Shown one piece after another: positions 5,442-5,549 of a stretch of 5,549 nucleotides of DNA (the first letter of the stretch is position 1; every line of letters begins with the position of its first letter). The notes under the pieces are model-generated. The model was not told the origin of the DNA. It did no database searches and worked only from the letters and a program-made list of their open reading frames with translations. Source of the DNA: an uncultured Leptotrichia sp. GTDB taxonomy: Bacteria > Fusobacteriota > Fusobacteriia > Fusobacteriales > Leptotrichiaceae. Position numbers and translations under genes: made by a program. The DNA lies in the NCBI GenBank assembly GCA_938017765.1, contig CALIJH010000020.1, positions 1 to 5,549 on the forward strand, in the 5' to 3' direction.

Positions 5442-5468
5442 TATTTAGATAATTTCTATTTCTAAATA
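5442..5468. repeat. Inverted repeat downstream of the operon
   Basis: TATTTAGA (5442-5449) is the exact inverse of TCTAAATA (5461-5468), with an 11-nt centre. No T tract follows. It lies just upstream of a weak promoter-like site and could be an operator for a rightward gene beyond the window. The 8-bp arms are AT-rich, so chance is possible. Confidence 0.35.
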
Positions 5469-5496
5469 ATGTCAAGAAATATATGAGCGTTATACT
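5469..5496 (+). promoter_or_regulatory. Weak promoter candidate for a gene beyond the window
   Basis: ATGTCA (5469-5474, 4 of 6 to the -35 consensus) and TATACT (5491-5496, 5 of 6 to the -10 consensus) are separated by 16 nt. It follows the operon terminator and would drive a rightward gene outside the window. Matches of this quality arise by chance in AT-rich DNA. Confidence 0.25.
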
Positions 5497-5549
5497 TTTT
5501 TAGTTTTTAAGGAATAAAAACATAATTGGATAAGTATGTAAAAAATCTT

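Noticed and set aside
5526..5549. TTG at 5526, open to the window edge, as the start of a next gene
   Set aside because: Only eight codons are visible, the possible AAGGA (5509-5513) is 12 nt away, and nothing in the peptide can be recognised.
1..5549. CRISPR arrays, tRNA or rRNA genes, insertion sequences, phage or defence genes
   Set aside because: No spaced direct repeats, cloverleaf-like or rRNA-like sequence, transposase motifs or defence domains are visible; the window is a metabolic operon with its flanks.

Overview
The window is an AT-rich stretch with very AT-rich intergenic DNA and codon use dominated by AGA (Arg) and ATA (Ile). This, together with the gene content, suggests an anaerobic, fermentative low-GC bacterium. 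A fusobacterium of the Leptotrichia/Sebaldella type is my best guess; a clostridial Firmicute is the main alternative. The assignment rests on style and gene content only.

Layout, all on the + strand. An intrinsic terminator at 94-122 closes an upstream transcription unit outside the window. A gene-free leader (123-286) carries weak promoter candidates and nested inverted repeats just ahead of the first gene. Five genes follow: pckA (ATP-type phosphoenolpyruvate carboxykinase), oadA (carboxyltransferase subunit of the Na+-pumping oxaloacetate decarboxylase, lacking its biotin domain), an oadG-type small membrane subunit, a free-standing biotin carrier protein, and oadB (the Na+-translocating membrane subunit). 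A strong intrinsic terminator at 5401-5429 closes the unit. The last 120 bases hold no recognisable gene, only an inverted repeat and a weak promoter-like site.

How the genes work together. PckA interconverts PEP and oxaloacetate with ADP/ATP and CO2. The Oad complex decarboxylates oxaloacetate to pyruvate and uses the free energy to export Na+. CO2 moves from oxaloacetate to biotin on the carrier protein (OadA), and carboxybiotin is then decarboxylated at OadB. Run together, they would convert PEP to pyruvate with the same ATP yield as pyruvate kinase plus a sodium gradient, recycling CO2. Run in reverse, they could feed gluconeogenesis at the expense of that gradient. All expected catalytic residues are present in PckA, OadA, the biotin carrier and OadB.

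The enzymes are of known families. The most unusual signal is at the oadA-oadG junction. A good Shine-Dalgarno sequence is separated from the likely oadG start by a 12-bp hairpin with one bulged base. Folding it would bring the Shine-Dalgarno to about 10 nt from the oadG ATG. The same 45 bases also encode a 14-codon hydrophobic ORF ending in an in-frame TGA just before oadG. Either a structure-assisted start, a leader peptide with reinitiation, or a recent nonsense mutation could explain it.
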